DNA of 64,000 bases from JAJPHF01 sp035293805 (GTDB taxonomy: Bacteria; Chloroflexota; UBA6077; JAJPHF01): positions 62,001 through 126,000 of the forward strand of contig DATGMD010000051.1 in assembly GCA_035293805.1 (NCBI GenBank). The letters run 5' to 3'. The position numbers and the translations under genes are program-made. Below, piece by piece: positions 15,251-24,265 of the stretch. The notes under the pieces were generated by a model. That model was not told the DNA's origin. It did not search any database and worked only from the letters and a program-made list of their open reading frames with translations. Positions within the stretch are counted from its first letter, which is position 1. Each line of letters opens with the position of its first letter.

Positions 15251-16453
15251 ATGGCACGCACGAAGATCCTCCTGGCCGACGACCAGGACCGCGTTCGGCG
15301 CCTGGTGGCGGCGACCCTGGGTAGCGCCCAGTGGGAGCTGCTCTACGCGGGCGACGGCGAGGAAGCGCTGCGCGTCGCCCGCGAGGCGCAGCCGGCGATC
15401 GTGCTGCTCGACGTCACCATGCCGAAGCTCGACGGCTTCGAGGTCTGTCGTCGTCTGAAGGGCGACCCCGCCACGCGCCACATGGCCGTGGTCATGCTCA
15501 CTGCCCTGCGCGACGAGGAGAGTCGCATCCGCGCGAACCTGGCCGGGGCCGACGAGTACTTCGTGAAGCCGTTCAGCCCGCTCGCGCTGGTCTCGCGCCT
15601 GCAAGAGCTGCTGCCCGCGTCCCCCCCGGCGGCTGCCTCGCACCCCACGGCGTCGGCGGGCGCCCGTCCGTCAGGCGAGGCCTCGCCCCTGTTGTCGCCC
15701 GAGACGCCGGCGATCGTGACCACGCTCGCCCAGACCGGCGGCGCCGGCAACACCACCACCATCACGGCGCCTGAGGCGCAGCAGCTCCTCGCCTACGCGC
15801 GCGACCTGAACCAATCGCTGGAGCAGGTGCGGCGCGTGTACGCCGAGCTAGAGCGCTCGTATCTCCAGACGATCGAGGCTCTGGCGGCCGCGCTGGACGC
15901 GCGCGACTCGGCAACCGAGGGTCACTGCCAGCGCGTGACCGGCTGCACGCTGGTCATGGGCGAGTACTTCGGCATCCAGGGCGCCGAGCTGACCGCGCTC
16001 CACTACGGCGCGGCGCTCCACGACATCGGCAAGATCGGCATCCCCGACGCGATTCTGCGCAAGCCCGGGCGGCTCACCGAGGAGGAGTGGGCGCTGATGC
16101 GCCAGCACCCCGAATTGGGCGAGCGGATCATCGCCGGCATCGAGTTCTTGCGCTCGGCGGTCCCCGTCGTGCTGCACCACCACGAGCGCTGGGACGGCGC
16201 CGGCTACCCCGCCGGCCTGGCGGGCGAGGCCATCCCGTTCGGCGCGCGCATCTTCATGGTGTCCGACGCCTTCGACGCCATGATCTCCAACCGCCCCTAC
16301 CGCAAGGGCATGCCCTACGAGCAGGCGCTGCGCGAGATCCGCCACATGTCGGGCAAGCAGTTCGACCCGGCCGTCGTCGAGGCGTTCGAGGCCGTCTTCC
16401 CGAAGATCTGCGCGGCCCCCTTCCTCCAGCAGAGCGCCACCGCCGCCGTCTAG
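15251..16453 (+). CDS. Response regulator with HD-GYP phosphodiesterase domain
   Basis: A 400-residue two-domain signalling protein. Residues 4-120 are a receiver domain with the acidic pair Asp10/Asp11, phospho-acceptor Asp54 (LLDVTMPKLDG) and Lys106 (VKPFSP). Residues 125-175 are a Pro/Ser/Thr linker, followed by a coiled-coil at 175-205. Residues 205-390 are an HD-GYP domain with HDIGK (His257, Asp258), LHHHERWDGAGYP (309-320) and FDAMISNRPYRKG. HD-GYP domains hydrolyse cyclic di-GMP, so phosphorylation probably tunes local c-di-GMP. No histidine kinase is adjacent. It ends 15 bases from the convergent ppc stop. Confidence 0.92.
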   Translation: MARTKILLADDQDRVRRLVAATLGSAQWELLYAGDGEEALRVAREAQPAIVLLDVTMPKLDGFEVCRRLKGDPATRHMAVVMLTALRDEESRIRANLAGADEYFVKPFSPLALVSRLQELLPASPPAAASHPTASAGARPSGEASPLLSPETPAIVTTLAQTGGAGNTTTITAPEAQQLLAYARDLNQSLEQVRRVYAELERSYLQTIEALAAALDARDSATEGHCQRVTGCTLVMGEYFGIQGAELTALHYGAALHDIGKIGIPDAILRKPGRLTEEEWALMRQHPELGERIIAGIEFLRSAVPVVLHHHERWDGAGYPAGLAGEAIPFGARIFMVSDAFDAMISNRPYRKGMPYEQALREIRHMSGKQFDPAVVEAFEAVFPKICAAPFLQQSATAAV

Positions 16454-16467
16454 CCTGCCCGCGCGCC

Positions 16468-19326
16468 TCACCCCGTCGTCTGGAGGCCGGCGGCGATGGC
16501 GTTGATGCTGTGGTGGATGGCGTCGAGCAGCGCGGCGCGCGTGGCGAGCGGGGCGTCGAGCGGCAGGGCCCGGTAGCGGCCTAACAGCGCGACCTGCGTG
16601 ACGTGCAGCGCATCCACGTACGGATTACGCAGCTTGATCGAGCGCGCCAGCACCGGCGACCGCTCCAGCAGCGCGGCCTGCTCCGTCACGCGCAGCACGC
16701 CGGCCACGCTGCGCTCGTACTCGGCGACGATCGCCGCGAACGGCGCCGGGTCCGCGGCCAGCGTGGCGTAGCGGTGAGCCGTCGCCATGTCGGCGGTGCC
16801 CAGGCTCAGCTGCGCGTTGTCGAGCGCCATCGCGAAGAAGCGCCAGCCGCGGTACATCGCCCGCAGCAGGTCCAGCCCGCCCGCCCCGATCTCGGCCAGC
16901 AGCGCCGTGCCCAGCCCGAACCAGCCCGGCAGGTTCACGCGCGCCTGGTTCCAGCTAAACACCCAGGGGATGGCCCGCAGGTCGCTCAGCGCCAGGTCGC
17001 CGGCGTCGCGGCCCGCCCGGCTCACCGGCCGCGACGCCAGGTTCAGCGTCGCCAGCTCGGGGAACGGCGTCGTCTGCTGGAAGTAGCGCAGCAGCGCCGG
17101 CGAGCCCTTCACCCACTCGTCGTAGTGCGCCCGCGAGGCGGCGGCCAGCCGCTCGGCCGCGGCGATCCAGGCCGCATCGGGCGCGGGCTCGGGCGGGCCG
17201 AGCGCCGAGAGCAGCAGCGCGTGGACCATCTGCTCGCCGTGGCGCTCGGCGATGGCCGGGTTGCCGTAGCGGGCGAAGATCACCTCGCCCTGCTCCGTCA
17301 CCTTCAGCTCGGGCAGGCGCGCTTCAGCCGGCCGCGCCAGGATCGCGCGCCCCATCGGCCCGCCGCCGCGCCCCACCGCGCCCCCCCGCCCGTGGAACAC
17401 GGTTAGCGTCACGCCGGCGGCCGCGGCGACGCGGGCCAGCGCCGCCTGCGCGCGGTACGTCTGCCAGGTCGAGGCGAAATAGCCCCCGTCCTTGTTGCTG
17501 TCCGAGTAACCGACCATCACCTGCTGGCGGTCGCCGCGCGCGCGCACGGCGGCGCGGTAGGGCGGGCTGGCGAGCAGCCGTGCCACGATGTCGCCGCAGG
17601 CGCTTAGCTCCTCGATCTCCTCGAACAGCGGCACCACGTCGAGCGCGCAGGTGGCCGGCGCGGCGCCGCCGGGCCAGCGGTACAGCCCCGCCTCGCGGGC
17701 CAGGAACAGCACCGCCAGCGCGTCGCTCGGCGCGCGGCACATCGAGATGACGTACGTCGCGCAGGCGGCCGCGCCGCCGAGCGCCTGCACGTCGGCCATC
17801 GCCTGAAACGTGTCCAGCACCTCGCGGGTCGCGGGCGAGAGCGCGTCCAGAGGCGGCGCGAGCGGCGGCCCCACGAGCCGCGCTTCGAGCAGCGCCTGCC
17901 GCTCGGCCTCGCCCAGGCGCGCGTAGCCCCCCGCGCCGGTTACGCCCAGCAGCTCCGCCACGGCGGTCGTGTGACGCGCGGCGTGCTGGCGCAGCTCCAG
18001 CTCGGCCAGGTGGAAGCCGAACGCCGTTACGCGCCGCCGCAGGTCGCGCAGCCCGTCGGCGGCGATGCGCTCGCCCCGGTGGGCGGCCAGGCTGTCCTCG
18101 ACGAGCGCCAGGTCGGCGAGCAGCCCGTCGGGCGCCGCGTAGGCGCCGGGCGCCCCGGTCTCCAGGCGGCGCAGTCGCTCCGACATTAGTCCCAGCTTGC
18201 GGCGGTAGGGCTCGTCGCTCCAGCGCGCCACCGCCTGCACGCCGAGATCGGCGCGGTCCCGCTCCAGCGAGGCGAGCAGCGCGGGCGACGCCCCCACCAG
18301 CCGGGCCGAGATGCTCAGCGCGCGCCCCAGCGTCCGTAGGTCATCGCGGTAGCGTCGCAGCACCGCCGCGCGGGCGAGCCGCGCCGCCGCGCGCGTGACC
18401 TCCGGCGTGACGGCCGGGTTGCCGTCGCGGTCGCCGCCCACCCACGAGCCGTAGCGCAGCAGTGCGGGCGCCTCCACGGGCGCCGCCAGGCCCCTGGCCA
18501 CGTCCCCGCTCGGAATCGGCTTCCCGGTACTATCCGCCAGCGCCGTGTCGAGCGCGCGCCAGACGGCCGGCGCCACGTCGTACACCGTGCCGGCCAGGTA
18601 ATAGAGGACGGTCTGCACCTCGTCGAGCACGCTCGGCCGCTCGACGCGCGCCTCAGCGGTCTGCCAGATGAGCGTGATGCGGCAGCGTAGGGCGTCGAGC
18701 GTCGCCGCGCGCTCGCGCGGGCTGGCGCGTGGGTCGTCGAGCGCCGCGATCAGCGCCGCGGCGGCCTGCAGGTGCTGGAGCAGCGTGCGGCGCCGCGCCT
18801 CGGAGGGGTGCGCCGTGAACACCGGGTGAACCGACAGGCCCCACACGCCGGCGCGCAGCGCGGCAGCGTCCTGTCCGTCCTCGCGCAGCGCCGCGATCGC
18901 CGCGCCGATCGACTCGTGCAGCGGTGCGCCCGCCTGCGCGCGCTCGCGCAGCGTGCGCACGCGGTGGTGCTGCTCGGCCAGGTTGATCAGGTGGAAGTAG
19001 ACGCCGAAGGCGCGGGCGAGCTGCAACAGGCGCTCGTCGCTCTGCGCCCCTGCCCAGTCCAGCAGCGGATCGCCGGCGGGGCCTGCTGCCGCGCCATGGT
19101 CGTGGCCTTCGTGCAGGTGGTCCGCTGACGCCTCGCTCACGGCGTCGGCGTCGCGCCGCGTGGCGCTGCCGGGCGAGCGCTCCGCGATCGCGGCCGTGCG
19201 CAAGTGCTCGACGGCGGCGAACAGGTCCGCCCCGCCCTGCTCGCGCAGCACCTCGCCGACGAGGCTGCCCAGCAGGCGCACGTCGTCGCGCAGGCGCTCG
19301 ATCGGCTCGGCTCGCGGCTGCGCCAT
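16468..19326 (-). CDS. ppc: Phosphoenolpyruvate carboxylase
   Basis: A 952-residue enzyme that carboxylates PEP to oxaloacetate, replenishing the TCA cycle. Signature motifs: VFTAHPSEARRRT (catalytic His; Ser replaces the usual Thr of HPTE), GGDRDGNP, GYSDSNKDGG, VFHGRGGAVGRGGGP and the C-terminal Gly required for activity. The length is close to the family norm (880-960). The ATG at 19326 gives a family-like N-terminus; a TTG at 19371 in frame would add 15 residues. Neither has a strong ribosome binding site. The cyclophilin gene lies upstream on the same strand, its stop 66 bases before this start. Confidence 0.93.
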   Translation of the reverse strand: MAQPRAEPIERLRDDVRLLGSLVGEVLREQGGADLFAAVEHLRTAAIAERSPGSATRRDADAVSEASADHLHEGHDHGAAAGPAGDPLLDWAGAQSDERLLQLARAFGVYFHLINLAEQHHRVRTLRERAQAGAPLHESIGAAIAALREDGQDAAALRAGVWGLSVHPVFTAHPSEARRRTLLQHLQAAAALIAALDDPRASPRERAATLDALRCRITLIWQTAEARVERPSVLDEVQTVLYYLAGTVYDVAPAVWRALDTALADSTGKPIPSGDVARGLAAPVEAPALLRYGSWVGGDRDGNPAVTPEVTRAAARLARAAVLRRYRDDLRTLGRALSISARLVGASPALLASLERDRADLGVQAVARWSDEPYRRKLGLMSERLRRLETGAPGAYAAPDGLLADLALVEDSLAAHRGERIAADGLRDLRRRVTAFGFHLAELELRQHAARHTTAVAELLGVTGAGGYARLGEAERQALLEARLVGPPLAPPLDALSPATREVLDTFQAMADVQALGGAAACATYVISMCRAPSDALAVLFLAREAGLYRWPGGAAPATCALDVVPLFEEIEELSACGDIVARLLASPPYRAAVRARGDRQQVMVGYSDSNKDGGYFASTWQTYRAQAALARVAAAAGVTLTVFHGRGGAVGRGGGPMGRAILARPAEARLPELKVTEQGEVIFARYGNPAIAERHGEQMVHALLLSALGPPEPAPDAAWIAAAERLAAASRAHYDEWVKGSPALLRYFQQTTPFPELATLNLASRPVSRAGRDAGDLALSDLRAIPWVFSWNQARVNLPGWFGLGTALLAEIGAGGLDLLRAMYRGWRFFAMALDNAQLSLGTADMATAHRYATLAADPAPFAAIVAEYERSVAGVLRVTEQAALLERSPVLARSIKLRNPYVDALHVTQVALLGRYRALPLDAPLATRAALLDAIHHSINAIAAGLQTTG

Positions 19327-19392
19327 CTCGGCAGTGTGGGCTGCGCCCGCGTCGGCACGCGATTGCGCCAACGCGGGCCGCGGCCGCTGTCC

Positions 19393-19995
19393 CTACTGCT
19401 CGGCGATCGTCACCGTGTTGATGGTGACGGGGTTGACAGGCGAGGAGGCCTCGCGGCCACCCGGCCGCACCGGCGCGGTGGCGATCGTGTTCACCACGTC
19501 CATCCCGTTCGTCACGCGGCCGAAAATCGTGTAGTTGGGGGGTAGGCCGCGGGCGTTGTCGCCTTGCACGATGAAGAACTGGCTGCCGTTCGTGTTCGGG
19601 CCAGCGTTCGCCATGGCCACGATGCCCGGCTCGTAGGCGCGGCGCACCGGCTCGTCGTTGAAGCGGTAGCCCGGACCGCCCGTGCCCGTGCCCGTCGGGT
19701 CGCCGCCCTGGATCATGAAGCCCGCGATCGTGCGGTGGAACGGCGTGCCGTCGTAGAACCCCTGCCGTGCCAGAAACACGAAGTTGTTCACCGTCTGCGG
19801 CGCGTCGCCGGGCAGCAGCTCGATCGTGATGTCGCCCGCGCTCGTCTGCAGCGTCGCGGTGTAGGTGTGCGACGGGTCGATCGTCATCGGCGGCGGGTTC
19901 GACCACTGCTGCCCCTGCCCGCCGGGGCTGGCCATCGCCAGTCGCGTCTGCGCCAGAGCCAAGAGCGCCAGCGCCACGCCCAGAAGCCAACGCAT
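19393..19995 (-). CDS. Exported peptidyl-prolyl cis-trans isomerase (cyclophilin type)
   Basis: A 200-residue protein with a signal peptide or anchor (residues 1-22) and a cyclophilin domain (about 45-198). Conserved elements include VNNFVFLARQGFYDGTPFHR (catalytic Arg of FHR), GFMIQGGDPTGTGTGGPGY, MANAGPNTNGSQFFI and FGRVTNGMDVV. It should catalyse proline isomerisation of exported proteins on the outer face of the membrane. The ATG is preceded by AAGGAG. It is upstream of ppc on the same strand and may share a transcript, though the functions are unrelated. Confidence 0.9.
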   Translation of the reverse strand: MRWLLGVALALLALAQTRLAMASPGGQGQQWSNPPPMTIDPSHTYTATLQTSAGDITIELLPGDAPQTVNNFVFLARQGFYDGTPFHRTIAGFMIQGGDPTGTGTGGPGYRFNDEPVRRAYEPGIVAMANAGPNTNGSQFFIVQGDNARGLPPNYTIFGRVTNGMDVVNTIATAPVRPGGREASSPVNPVTINTVTIAEQ

Positions 19996-20188
19996 GCCTC
20001 ACTCCTTCACGCTGGGTGGAGTCATCACGAGCCGACTGCCGCGCCGCCGCTCCGATTCGCGCCCGCGCGCCCCGACTCGCCGTCCTGCCCCGAGTATTGT
20101 AGGTGCCAGCCAGGCGCGGCGACACGCCCGCCCGCCGCGCCCGTTCCGGCTGCCCCCCGCGCTGCGCCCGGCGGCCGGCGGCCGACCG

Positions 20189-21313
20189 CTAGCGCGTCTG
20201 CGACAACAGGGTGTTAGGGTCCGGCTGCCGGTCGCCCTCCAGCTCGGCCTCCGGCACCGGCACGTCCGGGGTGGGCTCGTCGAGAGCCGGGCGCAGGGTG
20301 TGGTTCAAAATCACCTGGAGGGCGGCCGCCACCGGCACCGCCAGAAAGGCGCCCGCCGGCCCGTACAGGATGGCGCCGATGAGGATGCCGAGGACGACCG
20401 TGAGCGGGCTGACCCCCACCGCCTGGCTCATGATCCGCGGGATCAGGATGTTGCCCTCGATCTGCTGGATGACGAGCGCGATCGGCACCAGCAGCAGCGC
20501 CTTGAACGGATCGGTCACCAGCGCGACCAGGAACGCGGGCACGAACGCCAGGAAGGGCCCCACCATCGGGATGATCTCGAACAGCCCTGCCAGCACCATC
20601 AGCACCAGCGAGTTGGGTAAGCCCAGCAGGACGAACGCCACGCCAGCCATCATGCCGATGGCGAGCATGACCAGCAGCTGCCCGCGCACCCAGGCGCCGA
20701 GCCGGTCCTCGACCTCCAGCCAGGTGGCGTTGACGTGGCGCGCGTGAGCGGAGGGCACCAGCCGCAGAACGGCGCGCTTGATCGCGCTGCGCTCCGTGAG
20801 CCAGTAATAGGCGAGCAGGAACACGGTGATGATGCTGAACAGCGTGTGGGCGAACGCCCCGCCCACGCCCACGAGCTGGTCCGCCTGCGCCGCGCCGACC
20901 GGCTCCTCCAGCCCGTGCTCCACCGCCGGGCCGGCCGCCGCGAGGCCGCGCAGCAACAGCGCCCGCAGCGGCCCGATGTCGATCTGCTCGACCCGCGGCT
21001 GCAGTGCCGCGACCTGCTGGGGCAAGGTGCCCACGAACTGCGTGAGCTGCCCGACGAGACTGGGGAGGAGCAAGACGCCCAGCGCCACGAGGGCCGCGAA
21101 GATACCCGAGTAGACGATCAGGATGCCCTGCCCGCGGCTGAACGGTCCGCGCCGCAGCCAGTTGACCAGCGGCTCGATGGCCGTGGCAAACAGGATCGCC
21201 AGCAATAGTAGGAGCAGGACCTCCTGGATGCGCCACAGCAGGTAGACGCCGCCCAGCACTACGAGCACGATCAGCGTATAGCGCGCCACCATCCAGCCGG
21301 ACGGCCTGAGCAC
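20189..21313 (-). CDS. AI-2E family transporter (UPF0118/PerM type)
   Basis: A protein of about 374 residues with eight predicted transmembrane segments. Typical features are the first helices (LIVLVVLGGVYLLWRIQEVL), TAIEPLVNWLRR, the large soluble loop after helix 3 and the C-terminal signature AGLFEIIPMVGPFLAFVPA with NILIPRIMSQAVGVSPLTVV. Family members include TqsA, an AI-2 exporter, and Na+/H+ antiporters; the substrate is unclear. The start is uncertain: the open frame reaches 21619 through low-complexity sequence that includes a degenerate repeat. The GTG at 21313, preceded by GGGGAG, is the best-supported choice; an ATG at 21292 is the alternative. Confidence 0.85.
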   Translation of the reverse strand: MLRPSGWMVARYTLIVLVVLGGVYLLWRIQEVLLLLLLAILFATAIEPLVNWLRRGPFSRGQGILIVYSGIFAALVALGVLLLPSLVGQLTQFVGTLPQQVAALQPRVEQIDIGPLRALLLRGLAAAGPAVEHGLEEPVGAAQADQLVGVGGAFAHTLFSIITVFLLAYYWLTERSAIKRAVLRLVPSAHARHVNATWLEVEDRLGAWVRGQLLVMLAIGMMAGVAFVLLGLPNSLVLMVLAGLFEIIPMVGPFLAFVPAFLVALVTDPFKALLLVPIALVIQQIEGNILIPRIMSQAVGVSPLTVVLGILIGAILYGPAGAFLAVPVAAALQVILNHTLRPALDEPTPDVPVPEAELEGDRQPDPNTLLSQTR

Positions 21314-21585
21314 ACTCCCGCGCTCCCCGTTCGTGCTCGGTGCAGTGGGCACGCCGGCCCCCGGCGCGCAGTCGGGCGCGCCGCTCCGCGCCTCGCCGCC
21401 GCGCCGGGCCTCCGGCGCCGGCGGTCCAGCAGGTGCCTCCGCCACCGCGGCCTCCAGCCTCCAGTCTCGTGCGGAAGGCAAGGCAGGCCGCGTGCCAGCA
21501 CCGTACGCGCCGGGCACGGAACTTGCCCACGGCGCAGGTCGCTCGGATCGGGCTGGCGGTTCGTCCCAAGCACTCGGCCGAGGTA

Positions 21586-21629
21586 AGTGTGCCTGTTTGG
21601 CGAAGCCAGACGTCCACACTATCCCTGGA
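21586..21629. repeat. Degenerate copy of the 23456-23506 hairpin repeat
   Basis: It shares the order TGTG, GTTTGGC, GAAGCCA, CACACTATCCCTGGA with the perfect hairpin element at 23456-23506 but has diverged arms. It lies in the otherwise gene-free 21314-21657 gap. Confidence 0.5.
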
Positions 21630-21657
21630 CCGGCAGCTTAGGCGAAGGGAGAGTGAC

Positions 21658-21966
21658 GTGAGAAAGGCATTCGCGCTCGGCGTCGGGGCTCCATCGCTCG
21701 GCAGGCTCCTGCCTCGCCGGCGACGCGGGAAGGCTGGCGAGCCCGCCTGGACCGCACCATCTGTGCAAGCGGCCGTGCGCGCGGCCGGGGTCGAGTGGGC
21801 CACTCGCCGCTACCTGCTCTACGTCGTCCTTCCCCTCTGGATGGCCTCGGGCCTGGTCGACTGGGAGCTGCACCAGCCCCGCCCTCGCGCCCCGACTGCT
21901 CCCCGCCGGGCCAGTGCGTTGCGGTCCAGCCCCGCCATTGGGCACGCGCGGCGCCGCGCGCTATGA
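21658..21966 (+). pseudogene. N-terminal remnant of a small membrane protein
   Basis: A 102-codon frame from a GTG with a GGGAG site. Its centre, RRYLLYVVLPLWMASGLVDW, resembles the first transmembrane helix of a broad family of bacterial membrane proteins that continue with a His-rich segment and more helices. Here the similarity stops at about residue 70. The rest is Arg/Pro-rich sequence that looks translated from non-coding DNA. It is probably a truncated gene; a very small functional membrane protein is the alternative. It directly precedes the HpaB-type monooxygenase. Confidence 0.4.
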
Positions 21967-22016
21967 TGGGCTGCAGAGCCGCCCGACCCCTGGGCGGCCG
22001 GCGCGAGGGGTAGGCG

Positions 22017-23447
22017 ATGGGGCCACGAACCGGGCAGAACTACGTCGCCGCGCTGCGCGACGACCGCCGCGTGTACCATGCCGGGGAGCAGATCGCCGAT
22101 GTCACCACTCACCCCGGCTTCGCCGGCACCATCCGCACGCTCGCCCGCCTCTACGACCAGCAGCACGACCCCGCCTACGCTGACCTCATGACGACCGACT
22201 GGGAGGGCGACCGCGTCTCCTGGAGCTACGCGCCGGCCCGGACCCTGGACGATCTGCTCGCCAAGCGGCGCAACATCGAGCTGTGGTCCGACGCCACGCT
22301 CGGCCACATGGGCCGCTTCCCCGACTTCTGCGCCGAGCTGACCGCCGGCCTGCTCGACGCCGCCGAAGCGTTCGGCGTAGGCGACCCGCGCTTCGCCGCC
22401 AACGCCCGCAACTACCACCGCTACGCCGCCCAGCGCGACCTCTGCCTGACCCACGCGCTCAACGACCAGTTCTACGACCGCACGAAGTCCGCCAGCGAGC
22501 AGGATGACCCCGACCTGATCCTGCACGTCGTCCGCGAGACCGACGCCGGGCCCATCGTGCGCGGCCTGCGCAACCTCGCCACCCTCGCCCCCATCGCCGA
22601 CGAGTGCCTGGTCTACCCGAACCGGCCGCGCGCCGAGGGCGAGCTGGACTACGCGCTCACCTTCGCCATCCCCATGAACGCGCCGGGCCTCAGCGTCATC
22701 TGCCGCGACCTGTACGCCGCCCATGCCGATCCCGAGCGCCTGCCGCTCACCGCTCGCTTCGACGAGGTCGACGCCACGCTGATCTTCGACGACGTGCTGG
22801 TGCCCTGGGAGCGGCTGTTCGTCTACCGCGACGTGCGGCTGGCGGCGGGCTTCCACCGTGCGATCAACCTGTGGGGCACGTACACCACGCTGGTGCGACT
22901 CATCAGCCGCCTGGAGGCGTTCGTCGGCGTCGCCGAGCTGCTGACGCGCTGGTCGAAGCGAGCACTCCTGCCAGCGACCCAGGTGCTGATGGGCCGGCTG
23001 ATCGAGGACTTGCAGCTCCTGCGGCTGTGCGTGCGCGCGGGCGAGGCCGACGCGCAGCGCACCCCGCGCGGCTACCTCGTGCCGCGGCTGGGCGAGGCGG
23101 CCCGCCTGCACAGCATCGACGCCGCCGACCGCGCCTTCCGCCTCCTGCAAGACCTGCTCACCAGCTACCTGATGCTCACCGGCGGCGCGTCGGACCTCGC
23201 CAACCCCGCGATCGGGCCCTACGTCGAGCGCTACTTCCGCGGCGGCGCCCCGACGACGCGCGACCACCTACGTATCCTGGCCGTCGCCGCCGACATGGTG
23301 CAGAGCGCCTTCGGCGTCCGCCAGCAGCTCTACGAGCGCTTTCAGAGTGGCGAGCCCGACAACACCCGCGTCCGCCTCTACCACAGCTTCGACCGTGCCG
23401 CCCTGGCCGACCGCATGCTGCGCTTCGTCCGCGAGGAGTGGGCTTAA
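22017..23447 (+). CDS. 4-hydroxyphenylacetate 3-hydroxylase (HpaB) family FADH2-dependent monooxygenase
   Basis: A 476-residue two-component flavin monooxygenase of the HpaB family, with an acyl-CoA-dehydrogenase-like fold. Visible features: GQNYVAALRDDRRVYHAGE with IADVTTHPGF, the central DLCLTHALNDQFYDRTKSAS, VICRDLYAAHADPERLPLT and VLVPWERLFVYRD. It would hydroxylate phenolic or related substrates with FADH2 from a flavin reductase such as the one at 2272. The ATG has a weak site (GAGGGG). A TATGAT at 21962-21967 could be its -10 element. A perfect 24-base-pair hairpin directly follows the gene. Confidence 0.9.
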   Translation: MGPRTGQNYVAALRDDRRVYHAGEQIADVTTHPGFAGTIRTLARLYDQQHDPAYADLMTTDWEGDRVSWSYAPARTLDDLLAKRRNIELWSDATLGHMGRFPDFCAELTAGLLDAAEAFGVGDPRFAANARNYHRYAAQRDLCLTHALNDQFYDRTKSASEQDDPDLILHVVRETDAGPIVRGLRNLATLAPIADECLVYPNRPRAEGELDYALTFAIPMNAPGLSVICRDLYAAHADPERLPLTARFDEVDATLIFDDVLVPWERLFVYRDVRLAAGFHRAINLWGTYTTLVRLISRLEAFVGVAELLTRWSKRALLPATQVLMGRLIEDLQLLRLCVRAGEADAQRTPRGYLVPRLGEAARLHSIDAADRAFRLLQDLLTSYLMLTGGASDLANPAIGPYVERYFRGGAPTTRDHLRILAVAADMVQSAFGVRQQLYERFQSGEPDNTRVRLYHSFDRAALADRMLRFVREEWA

Positions 23448-23455
23448 GCATCTGG

Positions 23456-23506
23456 CCAGGGATGGTATGTGGGTTTGGCGCAGCCAAACCCACATACCAT
23501 CCCTGG
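23456..23506. terminator. Bidirectional hairpin, 24-base-pair perfect stem
   Basis: Arms 23456-23479 and 23483-23506 are perfectly complementary with a three-base loop (GCA). It sits between the convergent stops at 23447 and 23515, the right place for a shared terminator. A degenerate relative at 21586-21629 indicates it belongs to a dispersed repeat. Confidence 0.75.
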
Positions 23507-23514
23507 AAACCCGC

Positions 23515-24102
23515 TTAACCCTCGGTGAACGACTGCTTGACGCGCGCGATGCTGTTGGGATAGCGGCTCTGCAGCTTGCGCCAGCCGCCGAGCAGGTCGT
23601 CGGCCTCGTGGCTGCCCTTGTAGCGCGCGACGGCCGCCCAGTAACAGGCGTCGGGCGCCACGTCGCTCGTCGGGTACTTGGCGACGACCTCGTCGAAGCA
23701 GCGCGCCGCGTCGTCCAGCCGGTCGCGCTTGAGCGCCGCCTTGCCCAGCCCGAAGATGAACTGCGCCACGTACAGGTCAGGCGGCAGGTAGCCGTTCCAC
23801 TCGTAGTACATTTGCCCGTCCGGCGCGAGCAGCATGATCGTGGGCGTCCAGACCTGCTGGTACCGCTCCACGATGGAGTGGTTCGCCGGGTCGATCGGCT
23901 TGATCTTCACCGGGATGACGCGCTCGGCAATCGCGCTCGTCACGGCTACGTCGCGGTAGGTAACGGCTTCCAGCCGCCCGCACCCGCCTCAGGTCTCGGA
24001 GAAGAAGTCGAGCAGCACCAGTTTCCCCTGCTGCCCGGCCTCCCGCAAGCCCTCGTCCAGCGAGGGCCGCCACTGTACTGTCGTCGCGCCGCTGCTCGCC
24101 AT
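23515..24102 (-). CDS. Thioredoxin-fold protein with in-frame TGA: candidate selenoprotein (UxxC)
   Basis: A frame of 195 codons interrupted only by a TGA at 23989-23991, codon 38. Residues 1-37 (ending GKLVLLDFFSET) and residues 39 on (GGCGRLEAVTYRDVAV) read in the same frame as one thioredoxin-like domain, with cis-Pro region VWTPTIMLLAPDG. The TGA falls exactly at the first position of the redox motif, giving U-G-G-C (Sec38, Cys41). Residues 120-190 resemble tetratricopeptide repeats (DRLDDAARCFDEVVAKYP). The ATG at 24102 has a strong GGAGGAGAGG site. A SECIS-like hairpin begins 12 bases after the TGA. Sec-containing relatives of this Trx-TPR type occur in deltaproteobacteria, to my recollection. 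A nonsense mutation is the alternative. Confidence 0.8.
23962..23988 (-). promoter_or_regulatory. Candidate bacterial SECIS element
   Basis: Reading the minus strand after the TGA, CGGCT-GGA-AGCCG forms a five-pair stem with a three-base loop starting with G, extended by two G-U pairs. The stem starts 12 bases and the loop 17 bases after the TGA. Outer GCGG and CCGC segments could extend it. Spacing and a G at the loop start fit bacterial SECIS rules. Confidence 0.65.
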
Positions 24103-24265
24103 CGCGCCTCTCCTCCACGCGCTGCGTTCGCCGATCCTGGTCGAACGTGCGCCCCGCGCGCGACCACGGCCATGCCCGCGTCGGGGCGCGTGCCCTCGCC
24201 GCAGAGAGCGTGCCCGCGCGCGGGCGCGCGGGAGTCGCACCGAATCCGCCCCTGGCGTTCCGGTG

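Noticed and set aside
16468..19326. HPSE instead of HPTE in PEP carboxylase as a sign of inactivation
   Set aside because: Ser is a conservative replacement and all other catalytic motifs and the terminal Gly are intact.
21603..21619. Far-upstream start for the AI-2E transporter
   Set aside because: The extension would cross a degenerate palindromic repeat and low-complexity sequence; a better start with a ribosome binding site lies at 21313.
23989..23991. Reading the TGA as a simple stop, giving two unrelated short genes
   Set aside because: The upstream part would end in the middle of a thioredoxin domain and the downstream part would lack a start with a ribosome binding site. The frame is continuous and the TGA is exactly at the redox Cys.
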